Assembly: GCF_003046175.1 (NCBI RefSeq) | Contig: NZ_PZZM01000001.1 | Span: forward strand, 1,187,001 to 1,251,000 | Direction: 5' to 3' | Length of the DNA stretch: 64,000 nt | Origin: Bosea sp. 124 | GTDB taxonomy: Bacteria > Pseudomonadota > Alphaproteobacteria > Rhizobiales > Beijerinckiaceae | In this document: in pieces, positions 18,751 through 28,849 of the stretch | Layout: the number at the start of each line of letters is the position of its first letter | Numbering within the stretch: position 1 is the first letter of the stretch | Translations under genes and position numbers: made by a program | The notes under the pieces: generated by a model | Databases searched by the model: none | Seen by the model: only the letters and a program-made list of their open reading frames with translations | Told to the model about the DNA's origin: nothing

Positions 18751-20943
18751 TCAGTTGCGATGGAAGGCGGCGTCGTGCTGGTCCTCGCCGCCGTCCATGT
18801 CGAAGGCGAAGCCGCCATTGGCGACCTTCCTGGCGGGGCGGGCCGGCGCCTTCTTCGGCTGGATGGCCGCAGCCATGCTCGTCGCCTTGCCGCGGAGCTG
18901 CTTGACCGCCTTGTCGACCGCGGCCGGCTGGACGGCCGGCGCATGGCCGTGATCGTCGAGGCGGAAGAAGGCGATGGTGGACTGGAGCTGCTCGGCCTGG
19001 GCTGCGAGTTCCTCGGAGGTGGCCGAGACCTGCTCGGAGGCCGCCGCGTTCTGCTGCGTGACCTTGTCGAGCTGCTGGATCGCCTGGTTGATCTGCGTCG
19101 AGCCGACATCCTGCTCGCGGCAGGCCGCCGTGATCTCCTCGACCAGTTCGGCCGTCTTCTTGATGTCGGGCACCAGCTTGGCCAGCATCGCGCCGGCCTC
19201 CTGCGCCACCTTCACCGTATCGGTCGAGAGCGTGCCGATCTCGGCGGCCGCCGCCTGGCTGCGCTCGGCGAGCTTGCGCACTTCGGACGCCACCACCGCG
19301 AAGCCCTTGCCGTGCTCGCCGGCGCGGGCCGCTTCAACCGCCGCGTTCAGCGCCAGCAGGTCGGTCTGGCGGGCGATCTCCTGGACGATGTTGATCTTGG
19401 CCGCGATCGTCTGCATCGCGTCGACAGCCTTGCCGACCGCGATGCCCGACGCTTCCGCATCCTTGGCCGACTGGCCCGCCATCTTCTCGGTCGTCGCCGC
19501 GTTCTCGGCGTTCTGCTTCACATTCGCCGCCATCTCCTCCATCGAGGACGAGGCTTCCTCCGTCGACGAGGCCTGCTCCGTCGAACCCTGAGACAACTGC
19601 TCAGCGCTCGCAGACAGCTCCTGAGAACCCGACGAGACGTTCTCCGCAGCCTGGATCGCCTGGGTGACGATGGTGCGCAGCTTCTCCAGCATGTTCTCGA
19701 GCGCGATGCCGAGCGTGTCCTTGTCGGAGAGGCGGCGGGCCTCGACCGTCAGGTCGCCATTGGCGATCGCATCAGCCACGGCGGCGGTGGCGTTGAGGTT
19801 GGCCGTCATGGTGTTGAGCGAGGCGACGAGATCGCCGATCTCGTCATTGCTCTTCACCGCGATGGTCTGGCTGAGGTCGCCAATGGCAACCGCATTGGCG
19901 AGACCGACGGCGCTGGCGAGGCCGCGACTGATGTTGAGCGCGATCCAGGTGGCGGCGGCGATGGCGATCAGCAGTGTGCCGAGCACGATCGAGATCAGCA
20001 GCGTGCGGGCAAAGGCAGCGCCGTCCGCGGCTTCCTTGGCGGCCTCGGCAGCCGCGCCCTTGATATAGTCGGTATATTCGTCGAGCAGGGCCATCATCTC
20101 GGAGACCGCGACGGTGCCTTCACCCATGGACATGTTGGCGGCGCGGATCGAACCGGCCTCCGCGGCGATCTGCGCGACCCTGGTGATCGATTCCAGAGCG
20201 CTTGAGAAGGCTGCCAGCGTCTTCTCGGTGGAGGTGCCAGCCTCTGCGATCGGTCCGGCCGTCTTGGCGAGGGCGACGCGCACGGTCTGGATCTGGTCCA
20301 TGGTCGCCTTGCTCAGGCGCTGGACGTCTTCCGTGGTTGCGGCGCCGAAGAGCTGGGTCGCGGTGCGGGTCAGGCGCAGCCATTCGAGGCGGGCATTCTG
20401 GAATTCGTAGGCAGCCGCGAGCGCCGCCGGCGAAGAGCCCGGCTTGACGAGGTCGGCGAGCATCGCATTCGTCGTGGCCGTGATGTTCGCGATGCGGGGG
20501 TTCGTCTCGCTGGTCCAGAGATCGAAGGCGCGAGCGCTGGAGTTCTGCTTGGCGAAGCCGAGGATCTGGTCCTGCACCGTGGCGAAGCGCGCGAGCTTCG
20601 GCGCCATGACGTCCCAGCGACGCTTGCCGGCCTCGTCCGCATTGGCCTGGAGCCGGTCGCGAACCTTCAGGGCCTCGGCGCGCGCATTGGCGGCGGTCTC
20701 GACATGGGTGGCGATCTCCTTGTCGGACGACGCCATTACCGCGTTCTTCTCGGCCCGGATCGACCGGTTGAAGAAAGTCCTGACGTCACCAATCAGGTCG
20801 AGCCGATTGGTCCAGCGGATCAATGTGCTCTGCGTTTCCGTCATGTTGGACAATTGCTGGTACGACAAGCCGCCGGCGACCGTCGACAGGACGATGACGA
20901 CTCCAAAGGCGGCGGCCAGTTTGGCCTTGATGGTGAAACGCAT
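18751..20943 (-). CDS. methyl-accepting chemotaxis protein (receptor 1)
   Basis: A 730-residue transmembrane receptor. Membrane helix 1 is residues about 9-29; the sensor region of about 280 residues is all-helical and resembles the HBM/four-helix-bundle type; membrane helix 2 is [20 protein letters not shown] near residue 320; a HAMP domain follows, then the cytoplasmic hairpin with tip [20 protein letters not shown] and methylation helices rich in E/Q pairs. A Pro/Ala/Lys linker leads to a C-terminal [12 protein letters not shown] tail. The signalling half is nearly identical at DNA level to receptor 2. The ligand is unknown. Confidence 0.94.
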   Translation of the reverse strand: MRFTIKAKLAAAFGVVIVLSTVAGGLSYQQLSNMTETQSTLIRWTNRLDLIGDVRTFFNRSIRAEKNAVMASSDKEIATHVETAANARAEALKVRDRLQANADEAGKRRWDVMAPKLARFATVQDQILGFAKQNSSARAFDLWTSETNPRIANITATTNAMLADLVKPGSSPAALAAAYEFQNARLEWLRLTRTATQLFGAATTEDVQRLSKATMDQIQTVRVALAKTAGPIAEAGTSTEKTLAAFSSALESITRVAQIAAEAGSIRAANMSMGEGTVAVSEMMALLDEYTDYIKGAAAEAAKEAADGAAFARTLLISIVLGTLLIAIAAATWIALNISRGLASAVGLANAVAIGDLSQTIAVKSNDEIGDLVASLNTMTANLNATAAVADAIANGDLTVEARRLSDKDTLGIALENMLEKLRTIVTQAIQAAENVSSGSQELSASAEQLSQGSTEQASSTEEASSSMEEMAANVKQNAENAATTEKMAGQSAKDAEASGIAVGKAVDAMQTIAAKINIVQEIARQTDLLALNAAVEAARAGEHGKGFAVVASEVRKLAERSQAAAAEIGTLSTDTVKVAQEAGAMLAKLVPDIKKTAELVEEITAACREQDVGSTQINQAIQQLDKVTQQNAAASEQVSATSEELAAQAEQLQSTIAFFRLDDHGHAPAVQPAAVDKAVKQLRGKATSMAAAIQPKKAPARPARKVANGGFAFDMDGGEDQHDAAFHRN
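18962..19654. repeat. 693-bp segment shared with receptor 2 (copy A)
   Basis: Compared with 21232-21924 at a constant offset of 2270 bp, this segment shows only scattered substitutions and no insertion or deletion. It encodes the receptor signalling hairpin. The flanking sensor and tail regions are clearly diverged, so homogenisation by gene conversion or a recent domain duplication is likely. Confidence 0.9.
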
Positions 20944-21017
20944 GACTTAACTCACGATGGGGTGTTTTGAGATGTGGGGAGGGGCTTTGGCCGCTCCCCA
21001 GCGAGGGCAGGCAGAGT

Positions 21018-23096
21018 TCAGGACGCGCGGCGGAACTGGCTGTCGCGATCGTCTTCGGCATCGTCGAGATCGAAGGCAAACCCTCCCTTGGAGCCCTTGG
21101 CGGCGCGAGCCGGGGCGGGCTTGGACTTCTTGGGCACTGCAGCGACCTTCATCTGCGCCGCCTTGGCCTTGAGCTGGCCGAGCGCACGCTCGATCGGCGG
21201 GGCAACCACCGCCACCGGAGCCTCGTCGATCCGGAAGAAGGCGATGGTGGTCTGGAGCTGCTCGGCCTGGGCTGCGAGCTCCTCGGAGGTGGCCGAGACC
21301 TGCTCGGAGGCCGCCGCGTTCTGCTGCGTGACCTTGTCGAGCTGCTGGATCGCCTGGTTGATCTGCGTCGAGCCCACATCCTGCTCGCGGCAGGCCGCCG
21401 TGATCTCCTCGACCAGTTCGGCCGTCTTCTTGATGTCGGGCACGAGCTTCGCCAGCATCGCGCCGGCCTCCTGCGCCACCTTCACCGTGTCGGTCGAGAG
21501 CGTGCCGATCTCGGCGGCGGCCGCTTGGCTGCGCTCGGCGAGCTTGCGCACCTCGGACGCCACCACCGCGAAGCCCTTGCCGTGCTCGCCGGCCCGCGCC
21601 GCTTCAACCGCCGCGTTCAGCGCCAGCAGGTCGGTCTGGCGGGCGATCTCCTGGACGATGTTGATCTTGGCCGCGATCGTCTGCATCGCGTCGACAGCCT
21701 TGCCGACCGCGATGCCCGACGCTTCCGCATCCTTGGCCGACTGGCCCGCCATCTTCTCGGTCGTCGCCGCGTTCTCGGCGTTCTGCTTCACATTCGCCGC
21801 CATCTCCTCCATCGAGGACGAGGCTTCCTCCGTCGACGAGGCCTGCTCCGTCGAACCCTGAGACAACTGCTCAGCGCTCGCAGACAGCTCCTGAGAACCC
21901 GACGAGACGTTCTCCGCAGCCTGGAGGGCGTCTCCAACGACCTGGCGCAGCTTCTCGACGGTGCCGTTCAGGGCCGCCACGAGATCGCCGACCTCGTCAT
22001 TGGTCTTCGCCTCGACGGTGCGGGTCAGGTCTCCGGCCGCAACCGCATTGGCGAGGCCGACGGCGCCGGCGAGACCGCGGCTGATGCTGATGGCGATCCA
22101 GGTCGCAGCAGCGACGGCGATCAGAAGCGAGGCGAGAACCATGCTGATCAGCAGGGTCTTAGCGAAGCTGGCCGCCTCGATCGCATTCGTGCCGATCTCG
22201 CTCATCTGCTTTTCGGCCAGGGAGGCGTAGGCATCGAAGCCAGCGATGGTCGCCGTCAGCGCCTTCTGCCCTTCGCCGCGGCTGATCTCGATCGCCTTGA
22301 TGCTGCCGCCCTCCTTGGCGATGTCGAGGACGCGCGCGCTCAGCACGAACAGCTTCTCCGTCGCAGCCTCCAGCCCCTGTGCGGGGATGCCGAGCGATTT
22401 GAGCGCGGCGACAGCCGCCTCCAGCGCGTGCTTGCCGGCAGCGATCTCGGTGATAGCGACGCGGCGGCGTTCATCCAGTTCGGCCATGGAGTTCGCGCTG
22501 AAGGTCTCGACGATCATGCGCAGCGTGCGGGCGGCCTCGAAGCGCGCCGTGAGGACCAGGCGGGCCGCCGCCAGATGCGGCACCGAGCCCGAGACCTTGT
22601 CGAGTTCGCCGAGGATCGCATCGAAAGCGGCCGACTGGCCGGACACGACCGCAGCGCCCTCCGAGCGCCAGATCGCCATGGCGTGGTCGCCGGAGTTGAG
22701 CTTGGCGTTGCGGATCGTCTCGTCCTGAAGATCGTTGAGTGTCTTCGCGCGGGCGATGGCGGTGTCCATCAGGCGCCGGCCCTCGACGCTCGCTGCGGCC
22801 TGGATATCGCCGGCGAGCTTGGTGACGTGCTGGCGCATGCCCGCGACCTCGCTGGCCGCGGTCTCGATGTCCTTGTCGGTTCTCGACAGGAGGAGGGTCT
22901 TCTCGGCGCGGATCTGCGTCTGCAATTCGTGCTGCAGCGCGGCGACCTTGCTGATGCGCTTGCCCTGATCGACGATCTCGACCTCGGCGCGGGCGACTTC
23001 CGTCAACTCGTAAAAGGCGACGCCGCCGGCAGCCATCGACAATGCGATGATGACGCCGAATGTCACGCCGAGCTTGGCCTTGATGGTAAAACGCAT
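21018..23096 (-). CDS. methyl-accepting chemotaxis protein (receptor 2)
   Basis: A 692-residue receptor paralogous to the neighbouring one. It opens with the same MRFTIKAKL membrane anchor; the sensor region (about residues 30-300) is helical but diverged; the second membrane helix is [20 protein letters not shown], followed by HAMP and the conserved signalling hairpin. It lacks about 30 residues between HAMP and the signalling helices that receptor 1 has (the stretch encoding the extra [18 protein letters not shown], a second HAMP-like segment). The C-terminal tail is again Lys/Pro/Ala-rich ending in [12 protein letters not shown]. Its ligand is unknown. It lies between the two cheW genes. 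Confidence 0.94.
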   Translation of the reverse strand: MRFTIKAKLGVTFGVIIALSMAAGGVAFYELTEVARAEVEIVDQGKRISKVAALQHELQTQIRAEKTLLLSRTDKDIETAASEVAGMRQHVTKLAGDIQAAASVEGRRLMDTAIARAKTLNDLQDETIRNAKLNSGDHAMAIWRSEGAAVVSGQSAAFDAILGELDKVSGSVPHLAAARLVLTARFEAARTLRMIVETFSANSMAELDERRRVAITEIAAGKHALEAAVAALKSLGIPAQGLEAATEKLFVLSARVLDIAKEGGSIKAIEISRGEGQKALTATIAGFDAYASLAEKQMSEIGTNAIEAASFAKTLLISMVLASLLIAVAAATWIAISISRGLAGAVGLANAVAAGDLTRTVEAKTNDEVGDLVAALNGTVEKLRQVVGDALQAAENVSSGSQELSASAEQLSQGSTEQASSTEEASSSMEEMAANVKQNAENAATTEKMAGQSAKDAEASGIAVGKAVDAMQTIAAKINIVQEIARQTDLLALNAAVEAARAGEHGKGFAVVASEVRKLAERSQAAAAEIGTLSTDTVKVAQEAGAMLAKLVPDIKKTAELVEEITAACREQDVGSTQINQAIQQLDKVTQQNAAASEQVSATSEELAAQAEQLQTTIAFFRIDEAPVAVVAPPIERALGQLKAKAAQMKVAAVPKKSKPAPARAAKGSKGGFAFDLDDAEDDRDSQFRRAS
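21232..21924. repeat. 693-bp segment shared with receptor 1 (copy B)
   Basis: This is the counterpart of 18962-19654, collinear without gaps. The encoded signalling hairpins differ by almost nothing until the last residues (TTIAFFRID here, STIAFFRLD in copy A). Such direct repeats 2.3 kb apart could also recombine and delete or fuse the two receptor genes. Confidence 0.9.
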
Positions 23097-23124
23097 CGTC
23101 GTACCCCCCAGTATCGAAACGAGT

Positions 23125-23619
23125 TCAGCCCAGGATCCGGGCCATGTCCGGAACGATGACGAATTCGTCGTTCCACTTGGTGATGAAGCGGATGAATTCC
23201 GGGCGCCAATGGCTGCCGAGACGCGGCGTCTGCTGGGCGTGCCGGGTCGAGACCTCGGTGACCTCGTAGACCCTGTCGGCGAGGAGCCCGAGGGTGACGG
23301 GGTCGCCCTCGATCTCGACCTCGACGACGACGATGCGGGTATCGGCCGTCGCCTGCGTCTTCGTCATGCCGAAGCGGATGCGCAGATCAGCGAGCGGGAT
23401 GACGTTGCCGCGGACATTGATCAGCGCGGGCAGGAAGGCACGGGCGCCGGCGACACGCGTCACCGGAACCGGATCGATGATCTCGCGGACCATATCGGTC
23501 TCTATGGCGAAGATCTCGTTGCCGAGCCCGACCATCAGCACCTGGAGACGGGTCTCGATCGCCGGAGGCAGCCCTGTGGCGCCCTGCCCTGGAGTCGTTT
23601 GCATCTGAGCCTGGTTCAT
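23125..23619 (-). CDS. cheW: CheW chemotaxis coupling protein (second)
   Basis: A 164-residue CheW-domain adaptor. Typical stretches are [44 protein letters not shown] and [12 protein letters not shown]. The start ATG (23619) overlaps the cheA stop by one base (TGATG), so it is coupled to cheA translation. The N-terminal extension of about 20 residues (Gln/Thr/Pro-rich) and the ending [14 protein letters not shown] distinguish it from the first CheW. It is probably the main partner of the operon's CheA. Confidence 0.93.
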   Translation of the reverse strand: MNQAQMQTTPGQGATGLPPAIETRLQVLMVGLGNEIFAIETDMVREIIDPVPVTRVAGARAFLPALINVRGNVIPLADLRIRFGMTKTQATADTRIVVVEVEIEGDPVTLGLLADRVYEVTEVSTRHAQQTPRLGSHWRPEFIRFITKWNDEFVIVPDMARILG

Positions 23620-25670
23620 CACGCGGCCTCCGGCGTTCTGTCGCTCTCGGCCCGCGCCTGGCCAAGCGTCACGAGCTGGGCGACGTCCATGATCAGCGCG
23701 GCCGAGCCATCGCCGAGGATGGTGGCGCCCGAGAACATGGTGACGTCGGAATGGAGCTTGGACAGCGACTTGATCACGGTCTGGTGGCTGCCGATGATCT
23801 GGTCGACGACGAGGCCGACACGGGTGTCGCCGATCGAGGTCACGATCACCTTCTGGTGGGGGTCGGGCTGCCCCTCGGCGTCGAACAGGTCGCGCAGGCG
23901 CAGGAAGGGCACGAGCTCGCCGCGGACATTCAGGAAACTGCGGCCCTTGGCGCGGGCCTCGTCGGCCGCCGTCAGCTCGATGCATTCCTCGACGGCCGAG
24001 AGCGGGATGATGTAGCGACCCTCGCCGACGCGGATCAGCAGTCCGTCGATGATGGCGAGCGTCAGCGGCAGGCGCAGCGTCACGGAGGAGCCGTGGCCCG
24101 GGATCGTGGTCAGGTCGATGGTGCCGCGCATCGCCTCGATGGTGCGCTTGACCACGTCCATGCCGACGCCCCGGCCCGACAGCGCCGAAATGGTCTTCGC
24201 CGTCGAGAAGCCGGGATGGAACAGGAACTGGTGGATGTCGTGCTCGCTCAGGCTGGCGCCCGGCTGGATCAGCCCGTTCTCCTCGGCCTTGGCGCGAATG
24301 CGGGCGGTGTCGAGGCCGGCGCCGTCGTCCTGCACCGTGACCAGCACCTGCGCACCGACATAGCGCGCGGCGAGCTCGATGCGGCCGGTCGCCGACTTCG
24401 CCGTCCGGCCGCGCCGGTCGGCGCTCTCGATGCCGTGGTCGATGGCGTTGCGGATGAGGTGGACCAGCGGATCGGCGAGGCGCTCGATCATGGTCTTGTC
24501 CATCTCGGTGTCCTCGCCGACCGTGACGAAGTCGACAGGCTTGCCGAGATCGCGCGAGAGGTCGTGGACGAGGCGGCGGAAGCGGCCGAAGAGCGAACCC
24601 ATCGGCACCATGCGCACGCCCATGGTCGAGTCGCGGAGCCCCGAGGCCAGGCGCTCGATCTCCTCGGCGATCGCCTTGATCGCGAGGTCTGTGCCGGAAT
24701 GGGCGATCTGACTGAGGCGCGCCTGGGCGATGACGAGCTCGCCGACGCGGTCCATCAGCTCGTCGAGACGCTCGGCCTGGACGCGGACGGTCGAGCCCTT
24801 GTCCTCGGCGCGGCGGTTGAGCTCGGCCTTCTCCGGTGAGGCCGGGGCGGCTGCGCGTTCGGGCGCCGCAACCGGCACAGGCGCGGCCGCGGCGGGTTCT
24901 GGCGCCATCTCCGGCATCGACATGTCGAGCGCGGCAAAGAGCGGCGCGGCCGGTTCTTCGAGCGCCGTGATGACGAGCTTCATCTCGTCACGGACGAACA
25001 TGAAGACATCCTCGATCTCGTCTTTCGAGCAGGCGCTCTGCAGCGCGACCGTCCAGGTGATCAGGCAGCTTTCCGGGTCGAGCGCGCCAAGTTCGGGCAC
25101 CTTGTCGCAATCGGCGGTGACGGTGCAGGGGCCGAGCGCCCGCAGATCGTCGAGCAGGACGAGCGGATTGGTGCCGTTGCGCAGGATGTCGGGCTCGAAA
25201 GCGATCTCGATCATCCAGCCTGCCCCGGCAGGTTCACCCGGCACAGCCGCCTCGACGGCATCGGGCTCGCCGACCGGCACAGCGTTGCCCGGCGCGGAGC
25301 CGCCGCCGATCAGGCGCTGGAGTTCCTCGACGATCGCCTCGCCGATGATCGGATCGGTCGAATCCGGATCGTCGATCAGCGTGCGGATATAGTCCTTGGC
25401 CGAGAGCGAGACCGTGACGATGTCGCGGTTCGCGTCGATCTTGCCCTTGCGGATCAGGTCGAAGGCCGTCTCGAAATCATGGGTGAAGGCCGCGACCTTG
25501 TCGAAGCCGAACATCGCACCCGAGCCCTTGATCGTGTGCAGCGCCCGGAAGGCGGCGTCGATCAGGTCACGGTCCTGCGGGGTCTGGCCGAGGTCGAGCA
25601 GCACCGTCTCGAGCGAGTCGAGCAGGTCGGCGGCTTCCTGGCGGAAGGTTTCGGTGGGATCGAGTTCCAT
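23619..25670 (-). CDS. cheA: CheA chemotaxis sensor histidine kinase
   Basis: A 683-residue histidine kinase. The phosphotransfer domain has His45 in FRALHTIKGSG; a regulatory P2-like region and an Ala/Pro linker (about residues 250-290) follow; the dimerisation helix pair is RLDELMDRVGELVIAQARL; the ATP-binding domain shows HLIRNAIDHGIE (N box), DDGAGLD (G1) and GRGVGMDVV (G2); a CheW-like domain ends the protein. The start at 25670 overlaps the cheY stop by one base. It should phosphorylate CheY and CheB in response to the two receptors encoded downstream. Confidence 0.96.
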   Translation of the reverse strand: MELDPTETFRQEAADLLDSLETVLLDLGQTPQDRDLIDAAFRALHTIKGSGAMFGFDKVAAFTHDFETAFDLIRKGKIDANRDIVTVSLSAKDYIRTLIDDPDSTDPIIGEAIVEELQRLIGGGSAPGNAVPVGEPDAVEAAVPGEPAGAGWMIEIAFEPDILRNGTNPLVLLDDLRALGPCTVTADCDKVPELGALDPESCLITWTVALQSACSKDEIEDVFMFVRDEMKLVITALEEPAAPLFAALDMSMPEMAPEPAAAAPVPVAAPERAAAPASPEKAELNRRAEDKGSTVRVQAERLDELMDRVGELVIAQARLSQIAHSGTDLAIKAIAEEIERLASGLRDSTMGVRMVPMGSLFGRFRRLVHDLSRDLGKPVDFVTVGEDTEMDKTMIERLADPLVHLIRNAIDHGIESADRRGRTAKSATGRIELAARYVGAQVLVTVQDDGAGLDTARIRAKAEENGLIQPGASLSEHDIHQFLFHPGFSTAKTISALSGRGVGMDVVKRTIEAMRGTIDLTTIPGHGSSVTLRLPLTLAIIDGLLIRVGEGRYIIPLSAVEECIELTAADEARAKGRSFLNVRGELVPFLRLRDLFDAEGQPDPHQKVIVTSIGDTRVGLVVDQIIGSHQTVIKSLSKLHSDVTMFSGATILGDGSAALIMDVAQLVTLGQARAESDRTPEAA

Positions 25671-26035
25671 CACGTGCGCACCAGCTTGGCAACGACCGCG
25701 AGAAGCTGCTCGGGCTTGAACGGCTTGGTGATCCAGCCCGTAGCGCCGGCGGCCTTGGCCTCCTGCTTGACGGCGTCGTCGGATTCCGTGGTCAGGAAGA
25801 CGATTGGCACGCCCATGAAGGAGGGCAGCGCGCGCAGCGCCTTGATCATCTGCATGCCGTTCATCACCGGCATGTTGAGATCGGTGATGACGAGGTCGAA
25901 GCTCTGCGCCTTGGCCTTGGCGAGGCCTTCCGAACCGTCGCCGGCCTCGACGACGGCATGTCCGGCCGGCGCGAGGACGAGCTTGATCATCTGCCTGACG
26001 CTCGGCGAGTCGTCGACGGTGAGGATATTGGCCAT
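25670..26035 (-). CDS. cheY: CheY response regulator
   Basis: A 121-residue single-domain receiver. The acidic pocket is Asp8 and Asp9, the phospho-acceptor Asp52 (LVITDLNMP), the switch Thr82/Thr83 and Lys104 (ITKPF). It is encoded immediately before cheA with a one-base stop/start overlap. It carries the signal from CheA to a flagellar motor or other output; no flagellar genes are in the window, so the output cannot be stated. Confidence 0.95.
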   Translation of the reverse strand: MANILTVDDSPSVRQMIKLVLAPAGHAVVEAGDGSEGLAKAKAQSFDLVITDLNMPVMNGMQMIKALRALPSFMGVPIVFLTTESDDAVKQEAKAAGATGWITKPFKPEQLLAVVAKLVRT

Positions 26036-26037
26036 GA

Positions 26038-26349
26038 TCAGTTCCCGGACGGTTCGGAGGGCGATGCGCCGGGCAGCGAGACCCCGGCGCGCCCGAAGGC
26101 GGAACGGACGCTCTCCGTTGCCGCAAGCATGATGAAAGGCAGATTCCGCGCGCCGAAGCTGCGCTCGGCACTGACGATAGTCTGGACAAAGGTGATGTCG
26201 GCCTGCTCGACGGCGGCACAGTCGATCTCGACGCCGGAGCCCGAATTAACCAGTCCGACGAGCGAAGCCGCCAACGACCTTGAATTTCGAATCGTACAAT
26301 CCGACCCTGGGTCGAATTTCGGGACGATCTCCGCGCTCTCATTGCTCAT
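26038..26349 (-). CDS. STAS-domain protein heading the chemotaxis operon
   Basis: A 103-residue STAS-fold protein (anti-sigma-factor-antagonist-like). A beta strand and helix pattern is visible around VEIDCAAVEQADITFVQTIVSAERSFGARNLPFIML. The usual phosphorylatable Ser after the asp-rich strand is not obvious; the equivalent position reads QADITF. The start at 26349 (MSNESAE) is preferred to 26382. It stops 2 nt before cheY, so it belongs to the operon. STAS proteins occur at this position in several alphaproteobacterial chemotaxis operons, with unclear function. Confidence 0.8.
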   Translation of the reverse strand: MSNESAEIVPKFDPGSDCTIRNSRSLAASLVGLVNSGSGVEIDCAAVEQADITFVQTIVSAERSFGARNLPFIMLAATESVRSAFGRAGVSLPGASPSEPSGN

Positions 26350-26609
26350 AACGGCCGCACCATTTCTCGACATACGCAACAATTCACACGTTACACAGCT
26401 AGATATATAAGATAATTTACTTATAATTCACTTAACGCTTCAATCGATTAGATTCATCTATTGTTGATTAGCGCGCGTGTCTGGAGTCGGGCTTGCGTCA
26501 CGGGAGTCTTGCCCGGCATGCCGGGCAGCACTCCGGTAACCATAACCGGCCGCGTGGATCATCCTGATTGCTGCATTGCGAAAGCCGACAGGATCGGCGG
26601 CGCCTGCCG
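26350..26609. promoter_or_regulatory. AT-rich promoter region of the chemotaxis operon
   Basis: Positions about 26375-26465 are strikingly AT-rich (for example TAGATATATAAGATAATTTA) in a window that is otherwise GC-rich, just upstream of the STAS-cheY start. This is where the operon promoter should lie, and AT-rich tracts are what MucR-type silencers bind. A perfect 18-bp palindrome TGCCCGGCATGCCGGGCA occupies 26510-26527, between this tract and the 3' end of the araC-type gene. Confidence 0.55.
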
Positions 26610-27623
26610 TCAGCGCTTGCGCCGCGTCTGCGAGGGCTGTTCCCCGAATGCCTGGCGGTATTCGAGGGCGAAATGGCCGCGGTTGACGAACCCCCAATGC
26701 CGCGCGACCGCCTCGATCGAGCGCGAGGATTCCGGGTCGAGCAGTTCCGCCCTGACCCGGTTCAGCCGCGCCAGCTTGAGGTAGTCGTGCGGCGAGATCC
26801 GCTTGTGGCGGCGAAAGCCTTCCTGCAGCGAGCGCAGGCCGATGCCGACCGCCTCGGCGACATCCTGCACCGTCAGCGGGCCGGAGTTGTGCCCGTCGAT
26901 GAAGGCGATCGCCCGCCTGATCTGCCAGGGCGCGGGGGCCGCCGCCTTCTGCTCGAACCAGGACGAGTAGCGATGCGGGACGCCTCTCAGCACCAGCATG
27001 ATCAGGGCGTCGCGCAGCATCCGGGCCGCGTGCGGCGCGCTGGCGAGCGGCGCGTCCCCCCGCAGACCCACCGCCATCGCAGCCATGATGCTTGTCAGGG
27101 TGGCGCCGACAGCAGTGCCGGCATCGAACGTCGCGGCGACATCGAGCCGTTCCGTCGCAGGGCGTTCGAAGGCGGCCTGCAGGGTTCGCGCCACCTCCTC
27201 GGCATGGAGCGTGAAGGTCGAATGGATGCTGCCCTCCGCATACTCGCCGCTTTCGGCCAGGGCGGTGTTGAGGATCAGGCCTTGTCCCGGCACTGCGGCG
27301 AGCGTCTCGCGGCCGACCGAATAGAGAGTGCCGCCGGCCGTCACGAGGCGAAGGGTCAGATTGTCGTGCGAGACGCCGCGCCTGAGCCGCATGCCGCCGG
27401 GATAGGCAGCCTGAACCAGGTTGGCGGAGGCCAGCCCATGCCCGGTCAGGCGGGCCTCGAAGGTGTCGGGCCGGAGCGGTTCGAGCACGAGGTCGCGCCG
27501 CAGCAGGTCGACCAACCAGGCCTGCGTCTCGCCGACATCGCGGCTGACGAAATCGGCGCCGCTCCCACCCGGAGCGGGGCCGGCCTTGCGCGCTTCGGAG
27601 GGCGTCGGCGTAAGCCTCTTCAT
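26610..27623 (-). CDS. AraC family transcriptional regulator
   Basis: A 337-residue regulator with an N-terminal AraC-binding-like (cupin-type sensor) region (about residues 25-190) and a C-terminal double helix-turn-helix at about residues 235-335: IAFIDGHNSGPLTVQDVAEAV, GIGLRSLQEGFRRHKRISPHDY, then SIEAVARHWGFVNRGHFALEYRQ. The start at 27623 is the first ATG with family-like sequence after it; the longer open frame to 27956 lies on top of hemC and is a shadow. Its target is not evident; it is 60 bp downstream of hemC, read the same way. Confidence 0.87.
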   Translation of the reverse strand: MKRLTPTPSEARKAGPAPGGSGADFVSRDVGETQAWLVDLLRRDLVLEPLRPDTFEARLTGHGLASANLVQAAYPGGMRLRRGVSHDNLTLRLVTAGGTLYSVGRETLAAVPGQGLILNTALAESGEYAEGSIHSTFTLHAEEVARTLQAAFERPATERLDVAATFDAGTAVGATLTSIMAAMAVGLRGDAPLASAPHAARMLRDALIMLVLRGVPHRYSSWFEQKAAAPAPWQIRRAIAFIDGHNSGPLTVQDVAEAVGIGLRSLQEGFRRHKRISPHDYLKLARLNRVRAELLDPESSRSIEAVARHWGFVNRGHFALEYRQAFGEQPSQTRRKR

Positions 27624-27682
27624 CGGGCCATCTGAAACCGGGCGGCGCCCGCGATCAAGAGGACCGGATTCCGGGCCGACGC

Positions 27683-28627
27683 TCAGGCACCGACATATTT
27701 GAAATGGGCGCCGACGCTGCGATACGACGCCTCGAGGACATCGACGCCGCCGGCAAGCCGCAGCGCCTCGGCCGTGGCGAGTCCGAGTTCGACGGCCTCG
27801 CGGCCCGGGCGTTCGTCGCTCGCTGTGATGCGCTTGCCGCCGTCGAAGGAGGTGATCTGGGCATGCAGGACGAGGCGGTCGTCGCGCCAGGTCGCGCTTG
27901 CCCCGACGGGCAGGCTGCAGCCGGCGCCGAGCGCGTGCAGCATCGCCCGCTCGCAATCGACCTCGGCGCGGGCCTTGGGGTCCTCGATGTCCCTGAGCAT
28001 GGCAAGGATCGCAGTGTCGGCCGCGCGGGCCTGGACGCCGAGCGCGCCCTGCCCGATCGCATAGGGGAAGAGCAAGGGGTCGAGCAGTTCCGAGGTCGCG
28101 CCTTCGAGGCCGAGGCGCTGCAGCCCGGCCTGCGCGAGGATGACGGCGTCGAGCCCGTCCTCGCCGTTGATCTTGGCGAGGCGCGGGCCGACATTGCCGC
28201 GGATCGGCACGACCTCGACATCGGGCCGCAGGCTGAGGATCTGCGAGCGCCTACGCAGCGAGCCGGTGCCGACGCGGGCGCCCTCGCGCAACTCGCCCAG
28301 CGTCGCGCCGCAGAGCACATCGCGCGGATCGGCACGCTCGGGAACGGCGGCGAGGACGAGGCCGTCCCGCAGCGTGGTCGGCAGGTCCTTCAGCGAGTGG
28401 ACGACGATGTCGACCTCGCCCGAGGTCAACTGCTCCTCATGCTCGGTCGAGAACACGCCGATGATGCCGAACTGATGGAACTCCGAGACCCGGTCCTTGT
28501 CGGCGATCGTGGCGATCGGATGCAGCGAGAATTCGGTGTCGGGATGCTTCGCCTTGATCAGCCCGGCAATGTAGTTTGTCTGCGCGATTGCCAGCGGGCT
28601 GCGCCGCGTGCCGATTTTCAGGAGCAT
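27683..28627 (-). CDS. hemC: hydroxymethylbilane synthase (porphobilinogen deaminase)
   Basis: A 314-residue cytoplasmic enzyme that joins four porphobilinogens into hydroxymethylbilane, the linear tetrapyrrole leading to heme, siroheme and cobalamin. It starts LKIGTRRSPLAIAQ, contains VVHSLKDLPT, and has the dipyrromethane cofactor cysteine in ALGAGCSLPVG near residue 245. The length is normal. It is divergent from the DUF924 gene. Siroheme/uroporphyrinogen III from this step is also the entry to the cob pathway encoded 7 kb to the right, but the gene appears housekeeping rather than part of that operon. Confidence 0.97.
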   Translation of the reverse strand: MLLKIGTRRSPLAIAQTNYIAGLIKAKHPDTEFSLHPIATIADKDRVSEFHQFGIIGVFSTEHEEQLTSGEVDIVVHSLKDLPTTLRDGLVLAAVPERADPRDVLCGATLGELREGARVGTGSLRRRSQILSLRPDVEVVPIRGNVGPRLAKINGEDGLDAVILAQAGLQRLGLEGATSELLDPLLFPYAIGQGALGVQARAADTAILAMLRDIEDPKARAEVDCERAMLHALGAGCSLPVGASATWRDDRLVLHAQITSFDGGKRITASDERPGREAVELGLATAEALRLAGGVDVLEASYRSVGAHFKYVGA

Positions 28628-28849
28628 TTTCCGAACAACCTGGTCTTTGGGGCCGCGACAGCTTTGGGGACCTGCCAGCCTCCGTCATTGGAACGGGTCT
28701 ATATCAGCGGATCGCCATCGCCGCGAGTGCGGCGTACCACCGCCCCGGCCGGGCGCCTTGGCCTGGATCAAATGAGCGCCGCCCGGCTCCGGAATGAACC
28801 AACGCCATCCTGTGCCGTTGAGCGGCAGACCAGCAGGGGAGAGACATCG

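Noticed and set aside
18346..23159. Long plus-strand open frames opposite cheW and the two receptors
   Set aside because: They are shadows of high-GC coding sequence; the pair looks alike only because the receptor genes underneath share a near-identical segment.
25671..26342. N-terminal extension of cheA into the cheY and STAS region
   Set aside because: The extension reads another frame of cheY; the true CheA start with the phosphotransfer domain is the ATG at 25670.
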